Source: Marinomonas gallaica
GTDB lineage: Bacteria; Pseudomonadota; Gammaproteobacteria; Pseudomonadales; Marinomonadaceae
Direction of reading: 5' to 3'
DNA: 64,000 nucleotides
NCBI RefSeq assembly: GCF_001639745.1
Contig: NZ_LTAX01000019.1
Span: 1-64,000 of the forward strand
Under the pieces are notes generated by a model. That model did not search any database. It was given only the letters and a program-made list of their open reading frames with translations, and was not told the DNA's origin. The position numbers and the translations under genes are program-made. Shown here in pieces: positions 42,171-53,887 of the stretch; the stretch's first letter is position 1; each line of letters opens with the position of its first letter.

Positions 42171-45100
42171 ATGGCTGTTGCAGCGGGTAGAGTTATTGGT
42201 ATCAATGGTGAAGTTCTTGTGTTGAATTCAGATACGCAGGAGGTTCGTGTTGTTGAGGAAGGCGCGCAAATTTATTTAAATGAAACCATCATCACTCAAG
42301 AGGGTGCTACCGTTGCAGTAGAAACCATCGATGGTAAAACTATTTCTTTGGGTGGCGATACCCAATTCTCCCTAAATAACGACGTTGTTCCCCTTCAGGC
42401 TCTAGAAGGGTTGCCTGATGAGCTTGTAGGGCAATTTGAGTCCTTGCAGAGAGCGATTATCGATGGGCAGTTTCAAAGTGCGGACGGCCAAAATCTTCAA
42501 TTGCCAGCGGAACAGCAGCAGGTCATTCAAGAACGTGCACAAGTTATCAGTGATTCGAATCAAACTGAGGAAGAGCTGAGCTCGTCAAGTCAGCAAGGTG
42601 TTGAAGAGCAACGAACTGCCGGTGAAGGTCAAGTGACCGCTGGTTATGTAACCGAAACTCGAGATGTCGAAGTGGAAGTGTCCGCTCGTCAAGAGGTTAA
42701 CGATACGCCGCAGCTAATTGTGCCAGAGCCTGAACCGCAACCAGAGCCTGAGCCGCAACCAGAGCCTGAACCGCAACCAGAGCCTGAGCCGCAACCAGAG
42801 CCTGAGCCGCAACCAGAGCCTGAGCCGCAACCAGAGCCTGAGCCGCAACCAGAGCCTGAACCGCAACCAGAGCCTGAACCGCAACCAGAGCCTGAACCGC
42901 AACCAGAGCCTGAACCGCAACCAGAGCCTGAACCACTGCCTAATCCACCACCACGTACGCTGATTAAGATTGTTGCTGCTGGGGAAGATGGCGAGCCTCT
43001 AAAAGACGGTGATGGTAACTATATTCAAGTGAACCAGATGCCAGAGGGTGGTGAGGTATATTATGTCGCTCTGGCATTTAGCCCTAATACAAGAGTGTTC
43101 AACGATGACTCTCGCCTAGACTCGCAGGAGGGCACGGTTGACTTCACTTTCACAGACGGATCCGCAGTGCGCTCGGGTGCGATCGTTCAGGGAGACAACG
43201 ATTTTGCGCCTCAAGCCTCTTTGAATGGCATTTCATTAGGCACGGCTGTGTCTGCAGATGCCTTAGACGACTACCTTGCCGAAGGTAACGAGATTTACAC
43301 GGTTGAGATTGACAACTATACCCACTCCGATCCTCGTGCGTACGCAGCCATATCCATTGTCAATGACAAGGTGACCACCACTATTATTGATAACCCTGCG
43401 CAAGATACGGAAGATCCAGATACACCGACAGAACCAACGTATACGGGCGACCCAAATGATCCAGAAGGTCCAGTGGCGTACGGACCTGAAGACACTGTAT
43501 ACGTGCGGATTGTAAATAATGACACAACACCAGAAGGTGGTGAGCTTGAACACACAGTTGAGCTTGTAGACAGCGAAGGTAATCCAGTGACGGTTCCTGT
43601 CGGTGAAACGATCACCGTCAGCTTGAACTATGTGGGCACTGGCGATAACCCAGCGGAAGCAAATGATTACACGGCGCAAACCAGTGTGACGATCGCGGGG
43701 GGCAACAACAGTGCCACAATCACTAACGTTGCGTTAGACGATTACTTCGCCGAAGGCAACGAAGAGTACACAGTCAACATTAGTGGTGTATCACAATCGA
43801 ATGGCACCTATGAGAACGTTGCGATTGATGCCGATGACGATCGTGTGACCGGCACGATTACCGATAACCCGGCTAGCACAGAAGAGCCAGACACCAGCAC
43901 CGATCCAGATGACCCAAGTGCTGGCAGTTACGGTGCCGACGATACCGTGTATGTGCGGATTGTAAATAATGACACAGCACCAGAAGGCGGTGAGCTTAAA
44001 CACACGGTTGAGCTTGTAGACAGCGAAGGTAATCCAGTGACAGTGCCAGAAGGTGAGACGATCACCGTCAGCTTGAACTATGTGGGCACAAGCGCGAATC
44101 CAGCCAGTGGCGACGATTACACGGCGCAAACCAGTGTGACGATCACGGGTGGCAACAGCAGTGCCAAAATCACTAACGTTGCGTTAGACGATTACTTCGC
44201 CGAAGGCAACGAAGAGTACACGGTCAACATTGACGGTGTCACACAGTCGAATGGCACCTACGAAAACGTTGCCATTGATGCGCAAAATGATCGTGTCACC
44301 GGCACGATTACCGATAACCCAGCCAGTACAGAAGAACCAGATAACAGCACGGATCCAGATGATCCCAATTCTGGCAGTTACGGCCCTGAAGACAGCATCT
44401 ACGCTATTATTGAGGATAGTCCTACGGTCTTTGAAGGCAATGATCTTACGCATACAGTAACCTTGGTTGATAAAGATGGTAATGAAGTAACGGTCCCAAC
44501 CGGTGAAACCATCACCATCACACTTACCTATAATCCAGATGCAACGGTAGATGCTGACTTTAAAAATGATACGGCCAAAACAGTCGCGGTTACCATTGGC
44601 GAAGGGCAAAGTAGCGCGACGATTACGCATACTTCCAAAGACGATTTTGTTGAAGAAGGTGATGAGTCGTATACCGCGACAATAACAGCCATCAGCCAAG
44701 ATCAAGACACCTATGAAAATATCGCCATTGGCAATAAAGATGGCGATAAAACGTCCGCCACAGGAACGATTAAAGATAGCGTTAGTCTTGGTGATCCAAC
44801 TAATGCCTACGTTGACGAAGACAAATTTGTAGTCGGTAGTGCAACGAGCACTATTACAGAAACCAAAACGTTAAATATCAGTGCATCAACCGATGATGAT
44901 GGCTATGTGCTGAGCTTTGTAGGTGCTCCTACGTTTACATCGGATGATACTAACTACTCAAGTACTGCACCCGCTAATTTGACATCAAATGGCACGGCCA
45001 TTGAGTATGTCGTCAATAATAATACCATCACGGCTTATGCGGGCAATGGCCGTACAGATAGCGATAAAGTATTCGATATCACTCTAGATAAAAATGCGCC

Positions 45101-48100
45101 GGGCGGTAGCAATGATAGCTATACCTATACCCAGTATCAAAATATCGACCACCCGACTACTGATGTAGATGATGATGTGGTGCTGACATTTGGCTATCAG
45201 ATCACTGATCAAGGCGCTACCAGTGCCACCGAAGAGTTTACAGTGACGGTTAATGACTCCTTGCCTGAGGCTTCTCCAGATACTGTTACCATGGACGAGG
45301 ATTCGTTAGCAACGTTCTGGCTTTCTAATGAAGATTTCAAAGATGGTCAAATCACCATTAGTCCTACTGGTGATGCCGCGGATAACCAGATTCTGGATGC
45401 AAACCAATTTATTAGTTTATACGACTCAAATGATAGCGATCACTCAAATCCAATTGGCGTGTTAACCAACAATGGTGACGGTTCGTTAACTTTCGTTCCC
45501 AAAGCAAACTACAGCGGCAAACCAGATTTTACTTATACCGTGACTGATAACGATGGTGATACGGCGACTGGTACTGTAAACATTACGGTTACTCCGGTAA
45601 CGGATACTCCTAACGGATCAGATATCGATATAAACATCGTCGAAGACAATGCTAATACGCAAGAAGGCACTTATTCAGTCGTACTAAATCTTGTTTTGCC
45701 AACCTCCGGTGATGCGACGGACGAAACAGCAGATGATAGCGAAAACGATGAGCCGGAGCGCTTTGGTTTAATTACTCTTTCTGATATTCCAGATGGTGTC
45801 ATCATAGAGAAAGCTGATGGTACAGATTTATTAAACGGCACGGCGAATGCTGGTAACAGCATTAAAATCTACATTGATCCAAGTGAAGATGGCCAATCTA
45901 AGTTCCATTACAGTGGTATCGATACCACAGGCGCGATTACGCTCACTAAAACAGAATTTGAGAATCTGAAGTTTATCCATGTGGAAGATGATGCCAGCAA
46001 CTTCACGATCAAACAAAGTGTTACCGCTTATGAAGTAAATGATGCTGGCGTAATTCAAAACGGCGTTGATGGTGTTACTAAAGAAGTTGATATAAAAGTC
46101 GATGTCTTAGCCGCGACCGATCCGGTTGAATTAGTATTTGATGATAGTGATGCATCACCTGGTGACGGTGATGTTGAAGACAATGAAGGTGGCTCTGATA
46201 ATAAAGTGTACTCACAAACAATGGATGAGGACACTTGGTTTGATATTGACGATATTCTGCGTGAAACCGTCAATGATAACGACACGTCTGAGACCTACAG
46301 CATCAAATTGACTGGTCTGCCCGAAGGCTCAACCATCAAAGTAGGTAGTAGTGAGCATACCATTACAGCTTCCGAAGCGACCAATGGCTACACGTTTAAT
46401 TTATCTGGCAAAGAAATCCCAAATCTAGAATTCAAACCGCCACAAAACTTTAGTGGTGATATTAAAGGCATCGGTATCCAGCTGATTGCCCATGACGATG
46501 ATTCGGATTCAAGTCACAGCGATGCTTCACAAACAGGTACAACGATGACTGGTAATACAACTGTCTATGACACCTATGACGAGGTAACGTTAAACCTATA
46601 TGTCAGCCCAGATGCTGATAATGTAAATCTACCTGACCGCAGCACTCAGGAAGACACCGCAGTAAAAGCCTTTTCGGGACTCGCTTTAAAAGATACAGAT
46701 GGTTCAGAAAGTATTACTCAAGTGGTCATCAAAGATCTGCCGCTAGGCTGGGTGTTAAAAGATCATAATGGAAATGCTGTGTTGACGGGTAACGGTACGG
46801 ATGACTACACCGTTGACGTGACAGATGTCGGCTTAGCGAATTTTAAAAATTACACACTCACTCCGCCAGCTCACAGCAGCTCAGATATTGACCTGTCAGT
46901 AGATGTCACCGTGGAGGACTCAGTTGCGACGTCTTCGGGCGATGTAACTTATACTACGGATACTGAAACTTTTAGTCATACGTTAAAAATTGCTGTTACA
47001 CCGGTTGCAGAAGTTACAAACAGCGATGACACAGTAGAGGATGCAACTGATACTGACGGTGACAATACGTCCGACTTAACCATTAACCCTGACCACGCCT
47101 ATGGCTCAAGCCCGCTGGAAGATGGTGATGATGGTACGGATACACCTGTCTGGTTTGCACTCGGAACAAACAATGGTTTTAACCTGAAAGATAGCTGGAC
47201 GAACCAAGACGATACTGATCTTGCCTATGACTCCAATAGCCATACACAGACCAACTCTGAGCAAACCTTTGCCTTATTCACCTTTATGGATAGCAGTAAT
47301 AACCCTATTACTGGCTCTCAATATCGTTACAAGGACGGTAGTAATAATTGGGTGGAGCAGACTGATACCAGTGGACGAGTGGAAATCCCAGTAGAATACT
47401 TGAACACACTGGAGTTTATTGCGCCGCCAAACTTATCGGGTGAGCATAAAATTCTAGTGGAAGCGAAAACGGTTGATCACGACGAAGATAATCCAAATAC
47501 GCAAAATACCCAAATTAGCGGTGAGTCTTACCTAACCTTTACCATTGATCCAGTGGCGGATGATGTCACCGTCGCGATCAAACAGTCATTCGGCAACGAA
47601 GATGCTGGGCGTAATGCGGATGGTACCGCGGATGATGCAAGTGCTGCTAACGGTATTGAATTAAACGTGAAAGTCACCACAGAAGATGATGATAGCTCCG
47701 AGTCGCAGACGATTATCTTAAGCAAAATCCCTGATGGTGCAGCCGTTTACTACGATGGCAAGTTGTATGAAAAAGGGGATGGCGCTTATGGAAAAGGCGC
47801 CGCTGATAACAATGGACAGTGGAATGACAATGACTACCGAGTCACACCAGCTGATACAAATACTGGCGATGGCACATGGGAGTTGACCATTGATAACTTT
47901 GATAACGACGCTGACTTCAAATACATTCCTGTTTATAACGATAACAGCGATGTTGATTTATTGATGGACGCATACTCTGTTGATGGTAGTAACACCAGTA
48001 CCTCTGTAGAAGATCTTGCGATTAACGTAAAAGTGCAGGGGGTCGCCGATACGCCGACCCATGACGCAACGGATACTGTTTCTCTAACAGATAGTAACGG

Positions 48101-51100
48101 TCAGCCTCATGACTACAACGCCATTGTGCACGAAGGCACTGCCAGTGTTTCGTTACAGGATTTGTTTGTTAATGATCAACCAAACTTTAGCTCTGCAGAC
48201 ATCGATGGTGTTGATGACTCAGAAGGTTTGTTTGTAACGATTAAGCTTACTCAAGATCAAGTGGATGCTGGTTTTGGTATCAGTGGCTCAGGCGTTACTC
48301 AAATTACGGCGACAGAGTGGATTGTTGAATCTGCGAACTTTGGTAATGCTAACCTAGATATCCCTACAGACTTTAATGGTACGGTTGGTTTTGATTTAGA
48401 CCTGCAAACGGTCGAAGACGACGATCTAAGCGGTGACACCCAAGGGGATTCTGACAAAGTTAACATTGGCTTATCTGTCTTAGTCACTCCGGAAGCTGAA
48501 GGCACGGTCAATAACAGTGCGACTCAAAGTGAAGACCAAGACCAAGTATTGGATTTTACTTTCACCGCGAACGGTGGCCCGAACGAACAATTAACAGGGG
48601 TATGGATCAATACGGAGTCTATTCCGGAAGGTATCGAACTGATTACGCAAAATCATGGAACGCTAACACAAACAAGCGCCGGATCAGCGCAATGGGTGCA
48701 ACTTGACGTCACGAATAATACCGTTGAGCAAGTGACGGCGCGTTTCGAAGATAGTCTACACGACAGCGATGTAGACTATACCTTTGACTTCCGCTATACC
48801 GTTTCGGACAGTACGCCAGCGGGAGATCATCCGTACACAGACACGACGCCAACAGGCGATAGTTACGATGGAACGGTGCCTACTACGGATTACGTGGAGG
48901 CGACCTACAATGTCACAGTCAATGCAGTGACCGATACCACGACCCTAAATCTAGGCACAATTATCGATGTTGATGGCGATGGCAACAGTAACCTGACCTA
49001 CGATGCTGGCACGAAAACAGTGACGGTGACTGACAACACGATCTTTGAAGTACCTTTCACGCTTATTGCTGATGATATGATCGGTGAAGGCAGCTCTGGA
49101 AATGGCCAAGATATTGATGGCTCAGAAAGCATAAAGCAAACTGTTGAGCTATATGGTGTGCCTGAAGGCATTGATATTGAAGGTGGTACGTACTTAGGTG
49201 ACATTACCGACAGTAATGGTGACTCCGTTCATACAGGGCGCTGGCGTGTAGACATTAATAATGATTTGACGATTGATAATGCTACGGGTGAAACCAATAG
49301 CATTAGATTTATTGTGGACCGTGAGACCTATACGAACATTGAACAGGATATTACCATTCGTGTGAGTCACCAAGATAATGGCGGCAATACGTTATCGAAT
49401 GACGTGACATTTAAATTAGTCATTGATGGTAATACTTTTGGTGATAACGGTACCGGCAGTGATCCTGCGCCAACCGATCCAATGGATCTTGTCGTGGCGC
49501 TCAACGATGTCGATTTTGTCGAAGATACGGCGCGTACATTAGACGAATTGGTAACGGTAGAGGATGGCGATACGTCAGGTGATAGCAGTAAATACACTAT
49601 TACTATTAAAAACCTCGATGGGGCCTCTTTATCTGGTGCCGAGTATATTGACGAAGACGGTGGGTACTACACACTATCAGGTGAAGGTGACGTAGATGAC
49701 GTAATGGCTTCACTAGGTCAGTTATCGATAACGCCAGATAGTAATGAAAACATTAATACACCAACGACGGTGGACTTTGATATTGCCATTACGACCTACG
49801 GTCTAAATGAACACAATAGCTACCCGATAGACGATGCTAGCTTTAAGATTGCGCCGGTTACAGATGAAAGTAGTCTGTCTATCACAGGCTCAACAATACA
49901 AGAAGATACCGCCACGGACTTTGTTATCAATTTGACTAACGCTGCAGATGACCCACGCCAAATATTGGTTGATGGCAAGCTGTATATTCAAGTGACTCAG
50001 ACGGTGAGTACGGATGGTGGTAATCTAGGGGTATTTACATTAAATGGCAGTGCATTACTAGCCACTACAACGATCAATGCTAACGAAGTGACAGACGGTC
50101 AGTCGCCTTCGAATGCACTTCCTGCAGGTGATTATATCGTTATTGATGCTAACTTTGGTAACAGCATCACCATCACTTACACACCGCCAGCGAATCAGCA
50201 CGGTAATGAAGTTAGCATTAAAGCTTGGGCGTTAACGCAAGAAAATCCGCAATCTTCTGGTTATCATACGGCAACTTGGCTTACTTCGGATGAAGTCACG
50301 GCAACGGTGCAGTCTGTGAATGATGGGTTGGTTAATCCTGACCCAATCATGGCGGGTGATGAAGATGGCATAGCATTGCTAGATCTAGGGGATAATGTGG
50401 CACTCGGAGATGACAGTGAAAGCATCACCTCAGCCACGCTTAGCGGTGTACCTTTAGGCTTTGAAGTTGTGCTAGATGGTGTTGTGCAAACGGGCACTAT
50501 ATCCGGTGTGGACGCTAATGGCGATTACCTTTACGACTACACCTTTAATGTCAACTCTATCGTCGATCTAGAAACGATTGGTATTCAACGCACTGCGGCG
50601 GTAGAGCATTTCTCGGGTACGATTGAGGTAGGTTTAGCGATTACTTCTGGCGAGTCTGGTAAGGAAACCGCTCAGTCATGGCCTAATCTCGAAGTTGACT
50701 TCAATCCAGTGGCGGATGACTTACTGAATATGGAAGCCACTAAAACCTTTGGCGATGAGTACACTTGGACGGCACTGAACCTGAACGCCAACGTGGCGGA
50801 TACTGATGGCTCAGAAACGTTAATGGTCACGTTTGAAGGGGCAAATGTAGCGCTAGACGATACCGCACTATTCCGCCTAAATGGCACAGTGCTAGACGCA
50901 TCTCAAGCGAGCTTTGACAATGATAAATGGACCATTACCGATGTGCCTTATGATCAGATCGGCGATATTGAACTGCTTTATCATGCCTTTAATGATGATG
51001 TGAACGTAACGGTGCAAACGGTGGACAGCGTAACTGGTCTGCCAACAAGTACGTTGAAACTAGGTTCAACAGACACTTTCAACTTACGCTTGGATGAAAG

Positions 51101-52754
51101 CCAAACAATCACCACCGGCGACGAAGATAATACTATTATCGTGACCTCAGCAGATGGTGCGACCGTAAACTCTGGTGCCGGTAATGACACCATTGTTGGC
51201 GGTGCAGGGGATGATACCGCTATATATGGCTCAGATATTACCGCTTATCAAATGCGCTACGATGTCAGCTCTGGAGAACTAACGATCTCAGGGATTGAGG
51301 GTACAGATACGCTAACCAATATCGAGCAGCTAACCTTCAATGGCACGACCTATACCCTAGAACTGGGCAGCGACAATGATGACACGATCAACGTGGCAGG
51401 CAGTGGACGTTATTTGATCATTGCTGGCGCAGGGAACGATAACATTACGGCCGATGCTGATGACTATATTATCTCAGGTGATGCAAGTAGCTTGACGGCG
51501 CCAGTACTGTTTAGCTCGTTGGATACAACAGATAATCCGGAAGGAACTGCGAATAATGGCATCATCATCGATGGCATCGTTGAAGGCATGTACTACGAGA
51601 CCTCCTCAGGTATGACGGGTTACACAGATGCTCAAGGTGGCTTTAGTTACCAGAACGGTGACAGCGTTACCTTTAGTGTGGGTGGTGTATTGATAGGTAC
51701 CGCGATGGCAGACGACCTGGCGCGTGGCAATGTCTTCCTGCAAGACTTAGCGGATGTGTCTCGTACCGACCTGTCTAATGACTACGTACAGAAAATGGCT
51801 GTGTTCTTACAGTCACTGGACAGCGAAGGCAACACCGCTGGCGGTATCCAAATATCGGCTGCATCGCGCGAGGCCCTTGCTTCGACTTCGTTGAACTTAA
51901 ACTCAGCGAGCATGGATGACGTTAATAATCTATTGGTTAATCAAGGTATTACGCCAGTAGAGCTTATGACGGCAATGGAGCACGTCCAAGACATGCTGGT
52001 CAACTACACCGAGCTTGATGAAGCAGACTTTGGTGATGCCCTAGAAGAGCTAGTCGTCGCCGAAGAAAGCCTTGAGCAAGTGTTAGACGACGTATCATCG
52101 GAAGAGCTGGCTGAGCCAGCAGCAGAGTCTGATGACACGACCGACGGTAAAGTTGACGAAAACATCACCGAAGTGGAGGACGTCTTACCGGAAGCCACCG
52201 ACATTGCAGACGATGCTGAAGCAGCAACGGATGAAACCGAAGCAGCAACAGACGAGGCAGAAACGCCAGACATTGAAGCAGTTGAAGAGACTGATGCGGC
52301 AGTAGAAGAAGAGGTTGAGCCAGAAGCAACTGATATTATTACTGACGACAGCTTTATGTTCGGCGCCGCAGACGACGATACTACTGAGACTGAGACTGAG
52401 ACTGAGACTGAGACTGAGACTGAGACTGAGACTGAGACTGAGACTGAGACTGAGACTGAGACTGCAGACGAAGAAAACTTTGATAGCTTCCTGACCGACG
52501 ACGCCATCATTATCGAAGAAAACGCCTTCGAAGAGAAGGGATCGGACGTAGAGCTGGAAACAGAGCTGCCAGCGGCAGAAGAAATATTCGAGCCAGAAGC
52601 AGAAGAAGTCCCACTGCCAGAGCCAGCTACTGAACAGGCAACGGAAGAAGCTGTAACAGAGCCCGCTGAGGTCACCCCTGCAAACGATACCGTGGTGATT
52701 ATGGATAACCCTGATATTCAGCCAGTGCAGGAGCAGAATCACAGCGACTTCTAA
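42171..52754 (+). CDS. Giant LapA/BapA-like type I secreted adhesin, 3527 residues
   Basis: Large surface adhesin for attachment and biofilm, presumably exported by LapE-LapB-LapC. Residues 1-110 form a retention-module-like domain ('[20 protein letters not shown]', '[14 protein letters not shown]'). Residues 185-255 are a PEPEPQ repeat linker. Calx-beta/Ig-like repeats follow to about 870, three of them exactly 150 residues apart. Many cadherin/Ig-like acidic domains fill about 900-2950 ('[10 protein letters not shown]'-type linkers). RTX calcium motifs, '[16 protein letters not shown]', lie at about 3002-3017, with a second set near 3075. A conserved-looking domain follows at about 3125-3280 ('[19 protein letters not shown]'), then a very acidic tail with (TE)13. 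I saw no cysteine. The usual di-alanine LapG site after the retention module is not seen. The very acidic end after RTX is unusual for a type I signal. Confidence 0.92.
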   Translation: MAVAAGRVIGINGEVLVLNSDTQEVRVVEEGAQIYLNETIITQEGATVAVETIDGKTISLGGDTQFSLNNDVVPLQALEGLPDELVGQFESLQRAIIDGQFQSADGQNLQLPAEQQQVIQERAQVISDSNQTEEELSSSSQQGVEEQRTAGEGQVTAGYVTETRDVEVEVSARQEVNDTPQLIVPEPEPQPEPEPQPEPEPQPEPEPQPEPEPQPEPEPQPEPEPQPEPEPQPEPEPQPEPEPQPEPEPQPEPEPLPNPPPRTLIKIVAAGEDGEPLKDGDGNYIQVNQMPEGGEVYYVALAFSPNTRVFNDDSRLDSQEGTVDFTFTDGSAVRSGAIVQGDNDFAPQASLNGISLGTAVSADALDDYLAEGNEIYTVEIDNYTHSDPRAYAAISIVNDKVTTTIIDNPAQDTEDPDTPTEPTYTGDPNDPEGPVAYGPEDTVYVRIVNNDTTPEGGELEHTVELVDSEGNPVTVPVGETITVSLNYVGTGDNPAEANDYTAQTSVTIAGGNNSATITNVALDDYFAEGNEEYTVNISGVSQSNGTYENVAIDADDDRVTGTITDNPASTEEPDTSTDPDDPSAGSYGADDTVYVRIVNNDTAPEGGELKHTVELVDSEGNPVTVPEGETITVSLNYVGTSANPASGDDYTAQTSVTITGGNSSAKITNVALDDYFAEGNEEYTVNIDGVTQSNGTYENVAIDAQNDRVTGTITDNPASTEEPDNSTDPDDPNSGSYGPEDSIYAIIEDSPTVFEGNDLTHTVTLVDKDGNEVTVPTGETITITLTYNPDATVDADFKNDTAKTVAVTIGEGQSSATITHTSKDDFVEEGDESYTATITAISQDQDTYENIAIGNKDGDKTSATGTIKDSVSLGDPTNAYVDEDKFVVGSATSTITETKTLNISASTDDDGYVLSFVGAPTFTSDDTNYSSTAPANLTSNGTAIEYVVNNNTITAYAGNGRTDSDKVFDITLDKNAPGGSNDSYTYTQYQNIDHPTTDVDDDVVLTFGYQITDQGATSATEEFTVTVNDSLPEASPDTVTMDEDSLATFWLSNEDFKDGQITISPTGDAADNQILDANQFISLYDSNDSDHSNPIGVLTNNGDGSLTFVPKANYSGKPDFTYTVTDNDGDTATGTVNITVTPVTDTPNGSDIDINIVEDNANTQEGTYSVVLNLVLPTSGDATDETADDSENDEPERFGLITLSDIPDGVIIEKADGTDLLNGTANAGNSIKIYIDPSEDGQSKFHYSGIDTTGAITLTKTEFENLKFIHVEDDASNFTIKQSVTAYEVNDAGVIQNGVDGVTKEVDIKVDVLAATDPVELVFDDSDASPGDGDVEDNEGGSDNKVYSQTMDEDTWFDIDDILRETVNDNDTSETYSIKLTGLPEGSTIKVGSSEHTITASEATNGYTFNLSGKEIPNLEFKPPQNFSGDIKGIGIQLIAHDDDSDSSHSDASQTGTTMTGNTTVYDTYDEVTLNLYVSPDADNVNLPDRSTQEDTAVKAFSGLALKDTDGSESITQVVIKDLPLGWVLKDHNGNAVLTGNGTDDYTVDVTDVGLANFKNYTLTPPAHSSSDIDLSVDVTVEDSVATSSGDVTYTTDTETFSHTLKIAVTPVAEVTNSDDTVEDATDTDGDNTSDLTINPDHAYGSSPLEDGDDGTDTPVWFALGTNNGFNLKDSWTNQDDTDLAYDSNSHTQTNSEQTFALFTFMDSSNNPITGSQYRYKDGSNNWVEQTDTSGRVEIPVEYLNTLEFIAPPNLSGEHKILVEAKTVDHDEDNPNTQNTQISGESYLTFTIDPVADDVTVAIKQSFGNEDAGRNADGTADDASAANGIELNVKVTTEDDDSSESQTIILSKIPDGAAVYYDGKLYEKGDGAYGKGAADNNGQWNDNDYRVTPADTNTGDGTWELTIDNFDNDADFKYIPVYNDNSDVDLLMDAYSVDGSNTSTSVEDLAINVKVQGVADTPTHDATDTVSLTDSNGQPHDYNAIVHEGTASVSLQDLFVNDQPNFSSADIDGVDDSEGLFVTIKLTQDQVDAGFGISGSGVTQITATEWIVESANFGNANLDIPTDFNGTVGFDLDLQTVEDDDLSGDTQGDSDKVNIGLSVLVTPEAEGTVNNSATQSEDQDQVLDFTFTANGGPNEQLTGVWINTESIPEGIELITQNHGTLTQTSAGSAQWVQLDVTNNTVEQVTARFEDSLHDSDVDYTFDFRYTVSDSTPAGDHPYTDTTPTGDSYDGTVPTTDYVEATYNVTVNAVTDTTTLNLGTIIDVDGDGNSNLTYDAGTKTVTVTDNTIFEVPFTLIADDMIGEGSSGNGQDIDGSESIKQTVELYGVPEGIDIEGGTYLGDITDSNGDSVHTGRWRVDINNDLTIDNATGETNSIRFIVDRETYTNIEQDITIRVSHQDNGGNTLSNDVTFKLVIDGNTFGDNGTGSDPAPTDPMDLVVALNDVDFVEDTARTLDELVTVEDGDTSGDSSKYTITIKNLDGASLSGAEYIDEDGGYYTLSGEGDVDDVMASLGQLSITPDSNENINTPTTVDFDIAITTYGLNEHNSYPIDDASFKIAPVTDESSLSITGSTIQEDTATDFVINLTNAADDPRQILVDGKLYIQVTQTVSTDGGNLGVFTLNGSALLATTTINANEVTDGQSPSNALPAGDYIVIDANFGNSITITYTPPANQHGNEVSIKAWALTQENPQSSGYHTATWLTSDEVTATVQSVNDGLVNPDPIMAGDEDGIALLDLGDNVALGDDSESITSATLSGVPLGFEVVLDGVVQTGTISGVDANGDYLYDYTFNVNSIVDLETIGIQRTAAVEHFSGTIEVGLAITSGESGKETAQSWPNLEVDFNPVADDLLNMEATKTFGDEYTWTALNLNANVADTDGSETLMVTFEGANVALDDTALFRLNGTVLDASQASFDNDKWTITDVPYDQIGDIELLYHAFNDDVNVTVQTVDSVTGLPTSTLKLGSTDTFNLRLDESQTITTGDEDNTIIVTSADGATVNSGAGNDTIVGGAGDDTAIYGSDITAYQMRYDVSSGELTISGIEGTDTLTNIEQLTFNGTTYTLELGSDNDDTINVAGSGRYLIIAGAGNDNITADADDYIISGDASSLTAPVLFSSLDTTDNPEGTANNGIIIDGIVEGMYYETSSGMTGYTDAQGGFSYQNGDSVTFSVGGVLIGTAMADDLARGNVFLQDLADVSRTDLSNDYVQKMAVFLQSLDSEGNTAGGIQISAASREALASTSLNLNSASMDDVNNLLVNQGITPVELMTAMEHVQDMLVNYTELDEADFGDALEELVVAEESLEQVLDDVSSEELAEPAAESDDTTDGKVDENITEVEDVLPEATDIADDAEAATDETEAATDEAETPDIEAVEETDAAVEEEVEPEATDIITDDSFMFGAADDDTTETETETETETETETETETETETETETADEENFDSFLTDDAIIIEENAFEEKGSDVELETELPAAEEIFEPEAEEVPLPEPATEQATEEAVTEPAEVTPANDTVVIMDNPDIQPVQEQNHSDF
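42723..42935 (+). repeat. 18-bp tandem repeat coding PEPEPQ, 11 full copies
   Basis: The unit CCAGAGCCTGARCCGCAA repeats 11 times without a break from 42723 to 42920, plus a partial copy. Only the wobble base of one Glu codon varies (GAA/GAG). The near-identity suggests recent expansion. Copy changes keep the frame, so length of the rigid Pro-rich linker after the retention module can vary. Confidence 0.95.
43497..44790 (+). repeat. 450-bp tandem repeats coding Calx-beta/Ig-like domains
   Basis: Units start at 43497, 43947 and 44397, exactly 450 bp apart. Units 1 and 2 are almost identical over long DNA stretches ('[31 protein letters not shown]'); unit 3 is diverged ('[17 protein letters not shown]'). 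A more distant copy precedes them from about 42960. They probably arise by unequal recombination or slippage. Confidence 0.88.
51174..51230 (+). other. RTX nonapeptide calcium-binding motifs in the adhesin
   Basis: Residues from 3002 read [19 protein letters not shown], two GGxGxDxux-type repeats. A related stretch, '[22 protein letters not shown]', lies near residue 3083. Such motifs bind calcium outside the cell and help type I secreted proteins fold. They are usually near the C-terminus; here about 500 residues follow. Confidence 0.85.
52383..52464 (+). repeat. Hexanucleotide microsatellite ACTGAG x13 coding (TE)13
   Basis: ACTGAG repeats 13 times without interruption (52383-52460) plus ACTG. 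It codes a Thr-Glu run at residues 3405-3430, in the acidic C-terminal tail. The perfect repeat should be prone to slippage, always in steps of two residues, so it would change length but not frame. Confidence 0.96.
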
Positions 52755-52774
52755 GTTCTAATATTGTCAGCCCC

Positions 52775-52809
52775 AAAAAACCGTGATGTATGACATCACG
52801 GTTTTTTTT
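52775..52809 (+). terminator. Terminator after the adhesin gene
   Basis: AAAAAACCGTGATGT-ATG-ACATCACGGTTTTTTTT forms a perfect 9-bp core stem extended by A/T pairs and ends in a T run, 20 bp beyond the adhesin stop. Confidence 0.93.
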
Positions 52810-52914
52810 GATTTGTTCAGTTCTTAGTGCACTAATGCGTTAGGTTTAGTAACCTAGCTCATCATGTTTTAACAGATTAATAAGTGTTATGAGGCTATGG
52901 TCAAGAGGAGTGCA

Positions 52915-53724
52915 ATGTTGAAAAAACTTGGCGTGTTGCCGTTTATGATGTTGATTGGTGCTTATGTAGCTAGCGCTCTGGCAAAGTCCGTGGACTATGA
53001 CGATGCGATTACATCGGCCGCGCAGTTTGATCAGCAATTGGTTCAGGATCAAGGCGCGCAAGACATCGTGATGTTTTTATCGACCATTGAACAGGGTCTT
53101 ACTAAACAAGATGTCGATGCGCTATTAGGCACACCTTACAGTGTTGAGCATCTAAATGATGGTTATCGTTGGGAGTACAACGTCAGCATCCCTACATCGT
53201 CGAATGCCTTTATGGGGTGTCAATATCGTATCGAGTTCGATAAGTCGAATACAGTTCGTTCGTCGGATTGGCGTAAAAGCGTATGTGACTTATTATACCA
53301 ACAAAGCACGAATGGCTTAGATTCTGCACACCAGCAAAAAGCGGAAGTATTCACTTTGTTAAGTGATGTGTTGTTTAGTTTTAACCAATACCATTTAAGT
53401 CCAAATGGCATTCAAGCGTTAGATCGTTTTATCGACAACTTGCTTACGCGTTATGATTCGCCAGTCATCACTGTAACGGGGCATACTGATGTGATTGGTG
53501 ATGCCGAAGCGAATGTGTCACTGTCTAAGCTTAGAGCGAGAGAAGTTGCCAAGCGCTTCCTTCTTAAAGGCATTGAAAAAAGCAATGTATTAGTGAAAGG
53601 GGTCGGCCAAACTCGCCCCATCGTTGTTTGTGAAGGTGAGCAAAAGGATAAAGCGTTGATCAATTGCCTAGCGCCTAATCGACGTGTTGAGATAGAGGTT
53701 TACGAAACGCCTAATGCATCTTGA
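52915..53724 (+). CDS. OmpA-family protein with a BamE/SmpA-like N-terminal domain
   Basis: I place the start at ATG 52915 (269 residues), with AGAGGAG just upstream; ATG 52897 is also in frame. A signal peptide (about 1-24) is followed by a BamE/SmpA-like fold, 'IEQGLTKQDVDALLGTPYSVEHLNDGYRWEYNV' (about 58-90). A C-terminal OmpA domain follows, 'ITVTGHTDVIGDAEANVSLSKLRAREVA' (about 183-210). There are paired cysteines in each half. This should bind peptidoglycan in the periplasm. It follows the adhesin on the same strand and may help anchor it, but the terminator between them suggests a separate promoter. Confidence 0.85.
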   Translation: MLKKLGVLPFMMLIGAYVASALAKSVDYDDAITSAAQFDQQLVQDQGAQDIVMFLSTIEQGLTKQDVDALLGTPYSVEHLNDGYRWEYNVSIPTSSNAFMGCQYRIEFDKSNTVRSSDWRKSVCDLLYQQSTNGLDSAHQQKAEVFTLLSDVLFSFNQYHLSPNGIQALDRFIDNLLTRYDSPVITVTGHTDVIGDAEANVSLSKLRAREVAKRFLLKGIEKSNVLVKGVGQTRPIVVCEGEQKDKALINCLAPNRRVEIEVYETPNAS

Positions 53725-53887
53725 GTTCTCATACAAGGGTGTCCATAATAGCGACAGTTTATGATTTCTTTACATTTATTGTTTAGATTTGTTAAAACCA
53801 ATGTATGAATGACTCTGTTAAGAAGTGATTAGGTGGATATAAAAAATTGCTTCCGACGCACGCACTTGAAAATAGTAGGAAACGCCT

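Noticed and set aside
42183..42188. AAG (residues 4-6 of the adhesin) as a LapG cleavage site
   Set aside because: It lies at the start of the retention domain, where cutting would not release the adhesin from a retained plug.
42697..42936. Antisense open frames with repeats opposite the PEPEPQ region
   Set aside because: They come from the 18-bp periodicity of the coding repeat and have no start signals or similarity.
52004..52742. Two long minus-strand open frames opposite the adhesin tail
   Set aside because: Serine- or leucine-rich translations mirror the Glu/Asp/Thr codons of the real gene; no ribosome sites or family features.
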